From the NCBI GenBank assembly GCA_030272155.1, contig CP126200.1, positions 1-64,000 on the forward strand: a DNA stretch of 64,000 nt, read 5' to 3'. The stretch is from Tetradesmus obliquus. Taxonomy: Eukaryota > Chlorophyta > Chlorophyceae > Sphaeropleales > Scenedesmaceae. A program made the translations under genes and the position numbers. Shown here one piece after another: positions 28,378-40,982 of the stretch (its first letter is position 1; each line of letters starts with the position of its first letter). Under the pieces are notes generated by a model. The model saw only the letters and a list, made by a program, of their open reading frames with translations. It was not told the DNA's origin and did not search any database.

Positions 28378-30160
28378 TGTCCTGCGGACGGTCATCGCTT
28401 CTTCAAACCCCAATTGCTGCTGTCCTTGTGTGCTTCAATGGGCAGCATACATTGGCCTATTCACTGGAATACGCAGAGCATACGGCGCATAGTCTCTGAA
28501 TGACTTGCAAGTCCCAATTGGGAGTATTCGGCTGGTTGAATGCATCTGGTAACTTGCTTGGGGTGTGTATAGAAACTTTGCTTGTGATGTTGCATATGCT
28601 AAATGCATCTAGCCGCGCATTGTCACGGGAGGCGTAGGTGTCGAACCAGCTGTTGCACTGCTTGGGTTCCAGTGCTGGCGGCATGATGTGGTGCGCAAAC
28701 GTCTTTGTCATGTAGTTGCAAGTTGAGACTTTACCGTCTTTATACATAGCCCCGGCCCGGGAGTAGAAATGCGCTATCAATCGAGGCACTGCCGCAACCT
28801 TGGAGCAGCAGCAGAAAAGGTTGTAAAACAGCTTTCAGCCATTCCACTTGTCGGATCTTGCAGCAAGGCGTGCAGGCATGCACGCCCACATGGGCCGGCA
28901 TCCCTGTGCGGTGGATTTCGACCCATGCACGGCAATCGAGAGCATGTATCAATTGTAATACATAAAGCATCCATGGAGCACCTGTGATTGTGCATCGGGG
29001 CGTGCATGCGTGCACGCCCTCAGGCACCGAATCCAATGTAAAACCGTCATCCTCAAGGCGGCCTGTTGTTGAGTGCCGTGTAGTTGCCCCAAATTGTGTG
29101 AAATATAGTACCGAACACACTACTCGATATAATTCAATTCTATCCACGCCGGCAGGGCGATGTCCAGACAGGCTGTGACTGTCATGACATCAGTGTCTCG
29201 TACAGCACAATGCACAGCTGGGATGTTTCAGTACGAGGGCTGTGTAATGTTGAATGCTTTATCTGTTGTTCGATTAGACGTTATCGTACTTTCAATTAAA
29301 CGATGCGTCGGCAGCAGGCATGGAAGCAGTAGCAGCACCACCACAAGCAGCAGTAGGTACAGCATGGGTATGCCAGCACCTTCTCAATGGCAGACTTTGC
29401 ATCCTGCTGCACACCTGCGCCACACCCACACTTAACAACACAGCACGGCTGAACTCAACTTGCCTGCCTCTAGTTCAGCATGGCACTGCCTTATCTCGTT
29501 GTTCCTGCAAGCTTGTAGCAGCAGCCGCATATATGCCGTGCTATATAGCACGGTGCCAGGTAAGAATGCATACGTAAGCATGTGTGACAAGGCACGTAAT
29601 ACTTGTGGCCCTTGCAGCATATGCGTAGCCATGCAATGATGGGGTCGTTGCTATGGATTGAATGTATAACACTACAAGTGATAAAAGTATGGTAGAATGG
29701 TGTTGAGCCACACATGCAGTGCTGAGCATTGTGCACTGCTGAATGCTGATTGCTCAGAGATACAGCAGGAACCCTGGTTGTCGCGATTGAATGTGGCTCG
29801 GGTTCTGTAAAACCAAGAGTACTGAATTGCACAGCTTTCTGCCATGCGGAGACCAACTAGACCAGTGTGGAAGATTTGTCGTCGTTCTGCTTGAGCCCTG
29901 TCATAACAGCGGCACGTGTTGCAGGTAACACTGAGGCCAGCTTGTTGTCTTATGGGGTATCAGGCCAATTGTAATCAGTACAACTGTGACAAACTGGGTG
30001 CTGTTGGGCATCTTCCTTGCCCACCTCAACAGCACACTGCTTTTCAACTCACCTGGTTCAGTCAGCTGGGTACCAGCTTGTGTAGAGCTACCTCGCTTTA
30101 TGCTGCGCGTTTGATTGTTGCTTGAAAGAATCCCTAGTTGTTTAGGTATCAATCAGAATC
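28378..30160. other. Intergenic region with paired palindromes
   Basis: No gene supported. Two near-identical 20-base palindromes (GGCGTGCA-4-TGCACGCC) lie at 28867-28886 and 28999-29018. A minus frame at 28457-28789 is open for 110 codons without similarity to anything I know. The last ~300 bases should contain the promoter and 5' leader of the dynamin gene. Confidence 0.4.
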
Positions 30161-33100
30161 ATGGAGCGCGTAGTGGGGCTGATAAACAAGCTGCAGCAGA
30201 TCTGCACACAGCTGGGAGACACAGCAGGCAACTCCATCCTTGTGGACAAGTTGTCCAGCATTGTTGTTGTGGGTGGACAGGTGAGTTTACGGCGTCGGTG
30301 CGCGTAGTTGTCGTGGTCGAAGGGCAGGTAGGGTCAGCTGCTCACGCATAGTGCGGTTGGTTGCATTCATGCGGGGCAGCATGGCTGGCTGTTAGCACAC
30401 TTGATATGTTCTTACGACTCTGTAAAAAGCTTATGAATAGGCTACGCGTTGCGTGGTCTTGTAGGCTCTGTGCTGCTGTCCTGCAGTGCCTTGCAGCTGA
30501 GGCAACACCGGCTCTGTGTTCCTGCTTACCGTGCAGAGTTCAGGAAAGAGTTCAGTGCTGGAAGCTGTTGTTGGCAGGGACTTTCTCCCGCGTGGAACAG
30601 GCATTGTGACCAGGAGGCCATTGGTGCTGAACCTGGTGCACGTGGACGATGAAAAGGCAGCAGAGTATGGAGAGTTCATGCACAAGCAGGGCCAGAAGTT
30701 CTTTGATTTCGGTGAGCAGGGGCATTTGTGATCTTTTAAAAGCAACTGCGCAGCCCAACAGCTGATGCTGCCCAACTGCGATGCTGTTGTATACTGCCCA
30801 TTCAGCAGTATCTTGTGCAACGCAGCTCGCAGGTGCCAGACTGCACATGATGGTGTGTGAACGTGTCAGCACAGCAGCTTTTATACTGATTTGGGCTCAA
30901 CCGCATGTGCTGGTGCCTTTGATGATGCTGTGTGCAGCAGCAGCATCCGGCAAATGCGGCGCTTCAGCTGCAACTCACTGCCCTTGACGCAGACAGCAAC
31001 AAGTGTCCAACTTTACAAGCACTGTAAGCTGTAATGTGTGTTGCTGCATCTTATCCTTGCAGACAAGATCAGGCAGGAGATTGAGGATGAGACAGAGCGG
31101 CTGCTGCGCAACCAGCCAGGGTCCAAGGCGGTGTCCCCAGTGCCCATCTACCTCACTGTGTACTCGCCGCTGGTGCCTAACCTCACGCTGGTGGACATGC
31201 CAGGTGAGCAGGCCACTTCACACAGTCCGTGTGGTGCAGAGCACTGCTGTTGTTGAGTGGATGGGGCAGCAGCTGTGCAGTGGTAGGCTTGAACAACAGT
31301 GGTTGGCTGCAGCATAGCCTGGGCATGGCATGAATGCAGCTCTTGGGCCATCCGGCTGCAGGCGGGCTTGCTGGCATAATTTGTATCATTTCAGCTGTTG
31401 CTGTATGTCTGGGCAATAGCCATATGAAGCGCCAGCACTACCTCAGCTGCTGCTGCATGCTGCTGTGTTCCGTGCCTCTGCCGCAGGTCTGACCAAGGTG
31501 CCCATCGATGGTCAGCCGCTGAGCATTGTGCAGGACCTGGAGGAGATGTGCAGGCAGTACATCAAGGTGCGGCTTGCGCAGCACCACATGCCATCAACAG
31601 CTTGCATAGCAGCAGCAGCAGCAAGGGCAGCGGCAGAGCATGAACATGCAGGCTTGTGTGATTGCCTGCCTTGGACTGGCAGCTGACTGGCATGTAGCTG
31701 CTTATGCAGATGATTGTCGCTAGCAACCGATAGCTGCTATTTGGCGAGTTTGCAGCCGAAATGCTGTTCAGCAGCAGCGATGGCATCTGCTCTCCATGCA
31801 GCACTGATAGAGCAGCAGGGTCATGCGCAGCTGTATGCCGCCTTCTCCGTCTAGTCGCAGAAGTTGCATACCCCTGTGATTGGCAGCATCGGCAGCAGCA
31901 GCAGCCCTTCCACCAAATAGCATGAACATATACTAAACCGCACTGCTGATGTGTGTTCTCAAGCCGATGCAGACAGCTGTGCCCTTGCATGCTGCCACTC
32001 CCTGTCCTGCAGGGTGACAACGCCATCATTCTGGCTGTTACACCAGCCAACGCTGATCTGGCCACCAGCGATGCGCTTCGCATCGCGCGCGAGGTGGACC
32101 CCACCGGCGACCGCACCATCGGCGTGCTGACCAAGGTGGACATCATGGACAAGGGCACAGACTGCAGGTGACCAGTGCAGGCTGGGGTGGTTGGGGCTGT
32201 GCGGCAACTTGGTTGGGCAGTTTGGGTGGCACCGGCTGGCAGCTGCCTGTTTCTGTGGCTCGGCTGGGGTGTGAAAGATTGCTTTTCAGTCCTGGGGTGG
32301 TTCCTGCAGCCGGTAGTGGTGATGGGCAGCAAGGCTGCGAAAGGTAAGTTGGTGGTTTGAAGAGCAAGGGACCATGTGCCGTCACAGCTGCTGTTGCTGT
32401 TTAGGTTAGGCATGTACTTGTGCGCCCGTCATGCTGAACGCCTGATCAGTGTGTTGTGTCATTCTGTCTGTTGGCACTTTGCTCCCACGCTCACGATCTC
32501 CTGCCGTGCTCATGCCAGGGAGATCCTGCTGGGCAAGAGCCTGCGGCTGAAGCACGGCTGGGTGGCGGTGGTCAACCGCGGCCAGGCCGACATCAACAAG
32601 AAGATGACCATGAACGAGGCGCGCGGCAAGGAGAACGAGTTCTTCAAGGGCGTGGACTCGTACAGGTGGGAGGGGCCAGGGTATGCAGGGGCTGCAGGGC
32701 AGGTTGAGCGGCATGTGGGGATTGCGTTGTCCATATATAAGTGACTTTGGCATTGCCCATATGAAAGTGAGGTTTGGGATGTCCTGCATTTGCAGGGTTG
32801 GTCAGGTCTGTTAGGCCTCCAGCAGCGGCACGGCCGCAGGCCGAACTGCTCAGCTCCAGGGCATGGCATTGTGCGCAACCCATCAAGCTTTCCTGCAAGG
32901 TCGTTTTGGTGTGCCGCGCTGCTGCTCATTGGTGATATGCTGTTCAATTTGCATCTGCCACGTTGCGGGCACCTCTGCTTAATGTTTGATGCAGGGACCT
33001 TGACAACACCGGCACGGACTACCTGTCCAAGAAGCTGAGCACGCACCTCATCAACGAGATCACGCGCAAGCTGCCTGAGATCCAAAGCTACATCGACAAG

Positions 33101-35469
33101 ACGTGAGTGGGGCAGCTGGTGCAGCAGGCTGCACTCATAATGATCGTTTCAGGAAACACCCACCAGCAATAGCAGAGCAAGCAGCAATAGCAGGGCGGAC
33201 AGCTCTGTATGCTGTCGAGGGTGTGGCGGTGTCCTGCAAGGAACATGCAGTGCTTCACCAGCTGGTGGGCAACACAGGCCATGGCTGTGGCAAGCGTGTT
33301 GTTCGGTTGATCAAGGCTGCTGTGCTTGCGCTTGGTGCTGCCGCAGCGTTCACGACTACCAGTCGCAGCTGAAGGCGCTGGGCCATGACGTGACGGGCAA
33401 CAGGGGCAAGATGCTGCACCTCATCCTCACCATCTGCCAGAAGGTGGAGAAGGCCTTCAACAAGATCGTGGACGGCGGCGAGGGAGGTGAGCTCGGGGCA
33501 GGCTCACATGTGCCAGCATGCGTGCTGCTGCGGCAGCTGCTTCCCTGTTCCCACTTTGCGTCAGCAGTAAGTGGCGCCTGCCGGGCCAGCACCTGAAAGT
33601 GGTGCCAGCGGCGGTGTGGTGGTCCGCTGGTAGCTGCATGTTGCTTACGCTGCCTCAACACAGTGGTGCCTCGCTTCTGTCCCCGCCCTTCACTGCTGCT
33701 CTCCCTCCGTGCCTGCGCCAGGCGGCGAGCGCGTGCTGGAGGTGTTTGACGTGAAGCTGAAGGAGGCCATCCACAAGCTGCCCTTCGACAAGATCCTCAC
33801 GCTCAAGAACGTGCGCAACACCATCAACGAGGCAGACGGCTACCAGCCACACATCATCGCGCCAGAGGCGGGCTACAGGCGGCTCATTGAGGACGGCCTC
33901 ACGCTGCTGCGCGACCCATGTGAGTGGCAGGGCTGCAGGGCTTGCCCTTGGCAATGTAAGATGCATGCGCTGCTTGCACATCAGGAGCATCTGCATGCTG
34001 CTGTCGTAGTGTGTAATAGAAGAGCATGTGTGGTTGCCTGTAGTAACCGTCTCACCAAACAAGCTGGCTGTTGTGGGTTGGCGGTGCTGCCTGCCACCTG
34101 GTTTACTGACAGTGCTTTGATATCTTGCGCGCTGCGTTGACTGTGTCCTGTTGCTGCCTGCAGCTGCCAGGGCTGTTGAGCAGACGCACCAGATCCTCAA
34201 GTCCATCGTGACGCAGGCCATCAACGAGGTGACTGAGCTGCAGCGCTTCGTCAACCTCAAGAGCGAGATCCTGGCGCACTCAGCAGTGACGCTGGACAGG
34301 CTCAAGGAGTCCAGCGAGGCGACAGGTGGGGCGGCTGCAGGGGGTGGGGGTGGCCGCAGCATGATGTGCCTCAGGTTGGCGAGCTGATTGGCGGAGCTGT
34401 GCAGCACAGTTGCCCACATGTTGCTGCGCTTTACACCCTTGCAAAAGGGACAACTTTGTGATGGCTTTGCTGGTGTTCCTGCAAGCGGGTGAGCCTGCTT
34501 TGAGCACAGCTGGCAGCTGCACGCATAAACCACAATGTCTGTTCTGTTAACACAGCTTGCTGCTGTACGCGCGACACGCACGCTTACCCTGCCGCGCCTG
34601 CCTTGCGGTGCAGTGCGCACGCTGGTGGACATGGAGGGCAGCTACCTGTCGGCAAACTTCTTCAGGGAGATTGTGGCCGCAGAGTCCTTCAGCTACGACC
34701 CCAGCAGGCCCAAGCCGCAGTTCGTGACACTCACAGGTAAGCAGGACTTGCACACTTGCAGGCACAGTAGCTGCTGCTTTGGGTATGCTACGCTGTCAGG
34801 TAGATGACGCTGCACTCTAGAGCCGTGCAATATGCAGTGCTGCAGCTGTTGTGCTTGTTGCCTGCCGCGCCCCTGACCTGTGGCTGTCTCTTGTGGCACA
34901 TGGCCTTGCGCGTGTCGCTGCTGCCAGGCGAGATCCTGCTGGAGAAGCGCTACGACGGCCTGTCTGCCGCGGACGCGCACCTGGCGCGCATCAGCGACCA
35001 CGTCAGCGCCTACCTGCAGATCGTGCGCAGCCAGCTGCTGGCCACGGTGCCCAAGGCGGTGGTGCACTGCACGGTGGTGCCCGCCAAGGACAACCTGCTG
35101 GCTGAGCTGCAGGAGGAGGTGGCAGGTGCGACCCTGGCGGCTGCTTGGTTGTTGAGGCTGCTTGCAGGACAGTGCACGAGTACTGTTGTGGTGGGGCACC
35201 GTGGAGCAGGCAATGCTGGACAAGCCGCTTGACATGTTGTCAGCCACGGCAGCTGCAGGCTGTGTATGCTGTGCTGTGTATCTGCAGCCATCCGTGAGCT
35301 GTTTGCTTGGCTGCGCCTGCTTGCTGCTGTGGCTGCAGGCAAGGAGGAGGACCAGCTGCGGCGGCTGCTGAACGAGAACGAGGAGGTGGCGCGGCAGCGT
35401 GACAGCCTGCAGAAGCGGTTGACGCTCATGGAGCGCGCTGCTCGGGAGATCATGCAGTTCAGGGTGTGA
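30161..35469 (+). CDS. DRP1: Dynamin-related GTPase, plant DRP1 type
   Basis: Thirteen exons with consistent phases: 30161-30280, 30537-30711, 31063-31203, 31487-31566, 32013-32167, 32519-32665, 32995-33102, 33347-33486, 33722-33919, 34164-34325, 34614-34736, 34928-35125 and 35339-35469. Product 625 residues, close to the ~610 of plant DRP1. GTPase motifs: GGQSSGKSS (split by intron 1), [31 protein letters not shown] and VNRGQ. The middle/stalk region follows, then a GTPase effector domain ending in a helical REIMQFRV. There is no pleckstrin or proline-rich domain, which separates it from classical dynamins and fits DRP1. Such proteins assemble on membranes and drive clathrin vesicle scission and cell-plate formation. 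N-terminal [20 protein letters not shown] is typical of the family. Confidence 0.95.
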
Positions 35470-37121
35470 TCATGCGATTCAGGGTTTGAGATGATCGCGG
35501 GGACTTGGGACGGGTGCGTGCTGTGGGATAGGCGGGGCAAGACCTGCAGCCGCAGTGCTGGCTGGGCCGGCAGCTGCTGAGGGCCAGCAGCAGGGGAGGG
35601 TGTGCGGCTGCAGTAGGCAGCCTGGGATCATGTGCGATGTCTTTTGCAGACCGCAGAAAACGGACATTTGTTCGATGTGCAACACAAGCTTCTGCTGTCT
35701 TGTGTTTGCTTTGTCATATTTTCAGTGCATTTGTTGGATGCGCAAAGCAAGCTTTTGCAGGTATACGGCGACGTGCTTTCTGCAGATACGTAATGTCTGC
35801 CGTGTCGCGAGTGTGCTGCTGCTGCCAAGTAGCGCGCCACGTAGGCGACATGCCGCTTGTGCCTCTCAAAGAGCTGCACAGCATCAGATTCGCATGCAGG
35901 ATTGGCTGAACATGCTTGCTTTTGCATGCGCATGTTATCTGCATCAGGTTAGGGGAGCAGCAGTGGTCTTGTGCATGGGCAGATTGCATGCCATACGTAA
36001 GTGTGTCGTACTTGCGCTTCGGCCACTGTTAGGCTGCGTGTGTTTACAGCGTATGAGGGGTCCCTGTGTGTGGCACCACACAGGCTGCGGCTGTTTGTTG
36101 TCTGGCAGGGCTGCGTTACGTAACGCGTGTATACACCTGCACGTGTATACACCTGCAGCCTGCTTGGTGTGCCAGTGCCTGGCAGCATACTGCAACATTG
36201 TGCTGGACGCCCTCTTTCATGCACTTGTCAGCTTTGCAGAGCCAGCATGTTACTGTTTTTGACAACTCGTCAACGACAGTTGAACTGTCGTCAACCGCTA
36301 CAAGATGTAACCGCCATACCGAATGGCTCATTGCTGTCACACCTGCGCTTGCTGTGAAGCTGACATTCTGACCGCCGAAGTCGCACCATGGGGACAAACT
36401 TGAGATTGGATCCCAAGTGGACATGCTGCACGCTGTGCAGCATGCACTGCATGCCAGGCTGACAAAGTAGAGCTGGCACAACTGCCAAGAACAAGCATTG
36501 AGCTCGACGTGGCATGCACAGGGGAATTTTAGTACACTAATTCTCGATTACTAAAAAGTATAGTAACTGACGTCTGTAAGTGTCTAGGTCAGGTGTGCCG
36601 CCGCGACTGAGAGAGATTGAAAGTCATTATGCAAGCACAGAAATGCCTGGCTGCACATGCATGAACGTAACAGTGCGGAAAAGTGCTACAGCAAGTCAAC
36701 AACAGTTGACCTCAAAATCTGGGTATGATCACATGCATGTGCACCCCGTGTTTGCAACTGCCAAGCTTCAACATCAGGGCATCGAGCAGCTGTTGTCGGC
36801 GGCTGCCGTCGCTGCTGCGACCGCGCTCTCTTGCATGCAGCAGTTGGATGCTGACAGTGGTCAGGCAATTTGCTGAGCCACTCAGCAAACCACTTTGCTC
36901 AACTGCTGCAAAACCCACAGCACCACAGCACCGGCATTAATATATACGAAATGCAAGAGTTCGACAAAAGAATCACATGTGGCCTTGCCCCATCGAGGCC
37001 GCGCCCATGCTGCACTCACACAGCTACATCGTCCACTGCCGGCAAGTTGCAGCATGCCTGTCGGCCAACGCAACCACACAATGATCCATGCGCATCACTC
37101 GTTGGCTTCCTACAGCATAGC
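35470..37121. other. Intergenic region between converging genes
   Basis: Lies between the 3' ends of the dynamin (plus) and kinase (minus) genes. Holds a perfect 14-bp palindrome GCGTTACGTAACGC at 36113-36126, directly followed by a 16-base tandem duplication (36126-36141, 36142-36157). No coding frame or RNA gene that I can support. Confidence 0.45.
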
Positions 37122-37971
37122 CTACAGCACAGCACTCTGCGTGGACCAGAAGCTGCCACCTGCCATGCCAGCCTGCCCATCTGCAGCAGCCCCGTCACTG
37201 CGGCGACGCGCAACGCCTGCAGCCCCACTCCCACTGCCTGCCGCACTGCTCACACCGTCAGTACGGCTGTTGTTGCATCCTTGCTGCTGCTGCTGCTGCT
37301 GTTGCAGGTCCGCCAGCTGCTGGCTCAGGCGCGCCACTGCTGCCTCCTGGCGCTGCGCGTAATCCTCCAGCTGCTTTATCCTGAACACAAAGGCCTGGTT
37401 CTGGTCGGACAGCGCCGCCACCTGCCCCCGCAGCGCCTCCACCTCACCCAGCACACTGGCCCGCAGCGCAGCCAGCTGCTGGGGAAGCGGCGCAGCAGCA
37501 GCGCCGGCAGGCACGGCGCTAGCAGCAGCAGCAGGTGTGGCAGCAGTCCTTGCAGCAGTGCCACTGCCACTGGCACCATTGCTGCTGCCAACGAATGAGC
37601 CTGCATCAGCAGCACCTGCAGGCACTGCTGACGCTGCCGCAGCTGCTGGTACCGGTCTGCTGGGTGCACCTGATCCACTGGCACTGCCGGACGACCGAGC
37701 CGGTGGCTGCTGCTGCTGCTGCTGCTGCCAATGTGGCTGCTCTGATGAGGGCGGTGGCGGTGGCGGGCGTTTATCAGCAGCTGCAGGCACGTTAGCAACG
37801 CGGCTGCCGCTGAAGCTGTTGCCGGCTGACTGGCTGGCTCCAGCTGTGCTTGCCGTAGGGGTTCCAGTGGCGCTGCCAGCTGTACTGCCCAAAGAGTAGG
37901 GCCGCGACTGACGCTCAAACAGCACAGGCGGCTCAGCCTGAGGACCAGCGCCAGCAGCACTGGCCGCTGCG

Positions 37972-38009
<38 letters not shown>

Positions 38010-38517
38010 ACCTACTGCCCCCGTCTGGGACTTTTGTGCAGCTGCGGCAGCTTGTGCACGCGCGGTGATGTCAGCCAAGCGTGACATGTCAGGACCTGCC
38101 TGCACATGCCCAGCAGGGTTGCTGCCACCTTGCTGCCTTGCTGGCGCTATGCTGACATGCCCATTGCTGATGTTTGCGGCTGCGCCAGCTGCAGCCGTTA
38201 CTGGGCTGCCCTGTGGTGAGCTGCCACCCTGCTGCTGCTGCTGCAACCGCTGCACGGCATGCTGGGGCTGACTTGCCTCTGCCCCCCCAAACTGTGCCCA
38301 TTGCTGCTGCTGGTGGTGCTGCTGTTGCTGCTGCGTTGAGGCTGAGCTGCTGCTGCCAGCAGTTGTGCTGCTGTGCTGCTGTTGGCCGCCAGCCACGCCT
38401 GATGTGCTCCAGAAGGAGCCGCCGCCAACAGCAGCAGCAGGTGGCTGCTGCAACCGCGGTGCTTGCTGCTGCTGTGTATGCTGCTGTGTATGCTGCTGTG
38501 GCGGCTGAGGCGGCTCC

Positions 38518-38559
<42 letters not shown>

Positions 38560-40982
38560 GTCACTGCTTGCTGCTGCGCCGACTGAGCAGCAGGCGGCTG
38601 TGGTGCTGCCGCTGCAGCGCTGATGCCTGGCTGCCCTGATGACACAGGTGCTGCTGCTGGTGGTGGTGGTGCAGGCAGGGGCTTGCCTGTGATGGCCAGT
38701 GCCGCCTGGTCCAGCTGCTGCAACACCTGGCGTATGTCGGGGCGCTGCGCTGGGTCCAGCGCGAGCATGGCCCGGATGAGCGCGCGCAGCTGCAGCAAAC
38801 GCCACGCAGCAGCAGGCAGCAGCAGGCATGTACAACTGAGTCAGCAACGTGCAGCCATGAGGCGAGCAGCATCAAGGCGGAGGGATGCGCCCTGAGCGCA
38901 GGCAGCCATGGGGTCCATGTGCACGCCCTGCTGTGCGACGGCCCGCATATCCCTGTGTGCATGTGCCTTGCAGGCAATAGCCCGCTCAACACTGTGAGCT
39001 GCCGCTGCTGCGCTGCCTGCCGGCTGCTGCGGGCCTCACCTGTGGCGCCCTGCTGGGTGTGGGCGGCATGTCGTACTTGCCGTTGAGGATCTGCAGCTTG
39101 CTGTCGCCCGCAAACGGCAGCCGGCCGAAGCACAGCACAAACAGCAGCACGCCCAGCGCCTGCGCCAGACCAGTGGCAGTAAAAGGGTGGCAAAAACATC
39201 AACTACCTACAAGGGCTCCCAGCATGCTGGCGGAGGTGCCTTTGGCGGGGTGCAATTTCTGTACAGCCAGGTGAAGCACAGGCCACTGGCTGCACTCTGC
39301 TGGCAGCCTGTATGGATCAGTAGCAGCCACAGCAGCAGGTTGTGTGCTGCGTTTGATGATCAGCTTGTGCAGGCTGCTCACCCAGATGTCCACCTTGGTG
39401 TCGATCAGCTGCCGCTGGTACAGGTCCCACATCTGCAGCGCGGCAGGCAGCACAGCAGCAGCCAGCAGCCACAGGTACCGCCTTCAGCGCCGCCAGGGCA
39501 TCAGCCGGGCATCAACGCATGCCAGCCCCCAACGAAGGCTCAGCAGGTGGGCAGGCTGCATGTTGCATCGCGCCTGACATGCAAGGCATGACAGCTGCAG
39601 AGCTGTCATAGCCACACACACTGTAGCAGTGCAGCCCTGTGCAGGGCAGCCAGCCGCGCACCTCAGGCGGCCTGTATGCCGGCGTGGTGTGCTTGCGTAT
39701 GACCTCCTCCTCCGCAGCCATGGCCTCAGCAGTCTCGTACACCTGCGCACTGCAGGGGCGAAAAGGGGGGCGGCAGCCAGCAGGGCGGCAAGCAGATTGC
39801 TGAGCATGATAGTCTCAACTGCGGCGCTGCCTGCCCTAGGGGTGCCAGGGCAATTGCTAGGCATGGGATGCCACCTGCTGCATACCACGCAACCTGCAGC
39901 GCCTCAGCCTGCCGCAGCGCCTTCGCCGCGCTCACCGCTGCGTGGCGCTGCCGTAGTCGCACAGCACCCAGGTGCCGTCAGGCAGCATCAGCACGTTCTC
40001 AGCCTTCAGGTCCCTGCATGCGGCGCGCAGCAGCAGTGCGGGTTCAGGTGCGGCAGGACGATAGATTCACCATGCAAGCGCAACACAGCGCGCTGCCTTC
40101 AACTGTGCGCTTCTCTTGCGTCAGGTGAGTTCCATGAACACGCAAGCCCAGCTGCACCACATGTGGCCAGTGTGCGCTGCTGCAGGCTGTGGCGCCCCTC
40201 CCCCGTCGCAGCCTGCGCCCCTTCCCCCCACCTGTGCGCCATGGGCGGGCTCTGCGCGTGCATGTGCGCCACCGCGCGTGCCACGCAGCCAAAGATGTGC
40301 AGCGCCGTGGCCTGCTCCAGCAGGTAGTTGTGGCGCGCCAGCAGGTCCAGCAGGTTGCCGGGGCAGAAGTCCAGCAGGAAGAAGCCGTCAGTCTCGCCAC
40401 CCCGGGGGCCCGCAAAGGCCACTGCGTGCAGCCGCAGCACGTTGGGGTGGCCCTTGAGGCGCGCCTGGGTGAGGGGGGGGACACAAGGCAGACAGTGAGG
40501 CTTGCAGCTGCAATTCAACAGCGGTCCGCGGGTGTAATCATGCAGAGACCTTGCTGGTCATCATATTTACAGCGCAACACAGCACAGACCGGCACAGCGC
40601 CCCTTTTGGTGTGCCTGCTGCTGACACCAGCATATGTCCCTGCTGCTCCTGTTGCTCAATTGCCGTGATAGCTGCAAGTCAGCAAGACAACTGCTACAGA
40701 ACTGACCCAACTGCTAGGAACTGCCCCACATCACGAATTGTCCTTGGCGAGATGTGCGGCGCTGCCAGCCAGAACTGCTACTGGCGGTGCTGCTGCTGCC
40801 GTTGCCGTTGCCGTTACCGCTGCTGCTGCTGCTGCTGCTGCTGGTCACCTGCGTCTTGGCCTCCCGCTGCACCTCCTGTATGAGCGTCGGGTCGCCGTTG
40901 AGGCGCAGGTGCTTCAGCGCGTACGTGGCGCCGCTGGCCAGGTCTGTCACGCGGTAGATGTCTGCGTAGCCGCCGCTGCCCA
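37122..40982 (-). CDS. NAK/AAK1-family Ser/Thr protein kinase with Q-rich coiled-coil tail (N-terminal exon unresolved)
   Basis: Seven exons with agreeing phases: 40849-40982, 40232-40464, 39936-40013, 39662-39749, 39382-39432, 39040-39159 and 37122-38789. Kinase landmarks: glycine loop GSGGYADIY, YALKHL lysine, RDLKAENVLML, DYG in place of DFG (VLCDYGSA), and TTPAYRPPE, followed by DLYQRQLIDTKVDIWALG. The TTPAYR-PE activation segment and KVDIWALG mark the NAK family (AAK1/GAK/Ark1), which phosphorylate clathrin adaptor subunits. The last exon adds ~500 residues of Gln/Ala/Pro-rich sequence with several (CAG)n runs, a coiled coil before the end (LRGQVAALSDQNQAFVFRIK), and GGSFWST present twice, the second near the C-terminus. 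The first exon enters in phase 1 and lies above 40983. I did not find it securely. Endocytic role fits its dynamin neighbour only by function, not by operon logic. Confidence 0.85.
37971..38007. repeat. (CTG)n microsatellite in exon, poly-Q in the kinase
   Basis: Roughly eleven CTG units on the plus strand, read on the minus strand as a Gln run in the kinase tail. A second run of similar length lies at ~38,518-38,560. Confidence 0.85.

Noticed and set aside
31562..32413. 283-codon minus-strand frame
   Set aside because: Antisense to dynamin exons and introns. No motif and interrupted by the well-supported plus-strand exons.
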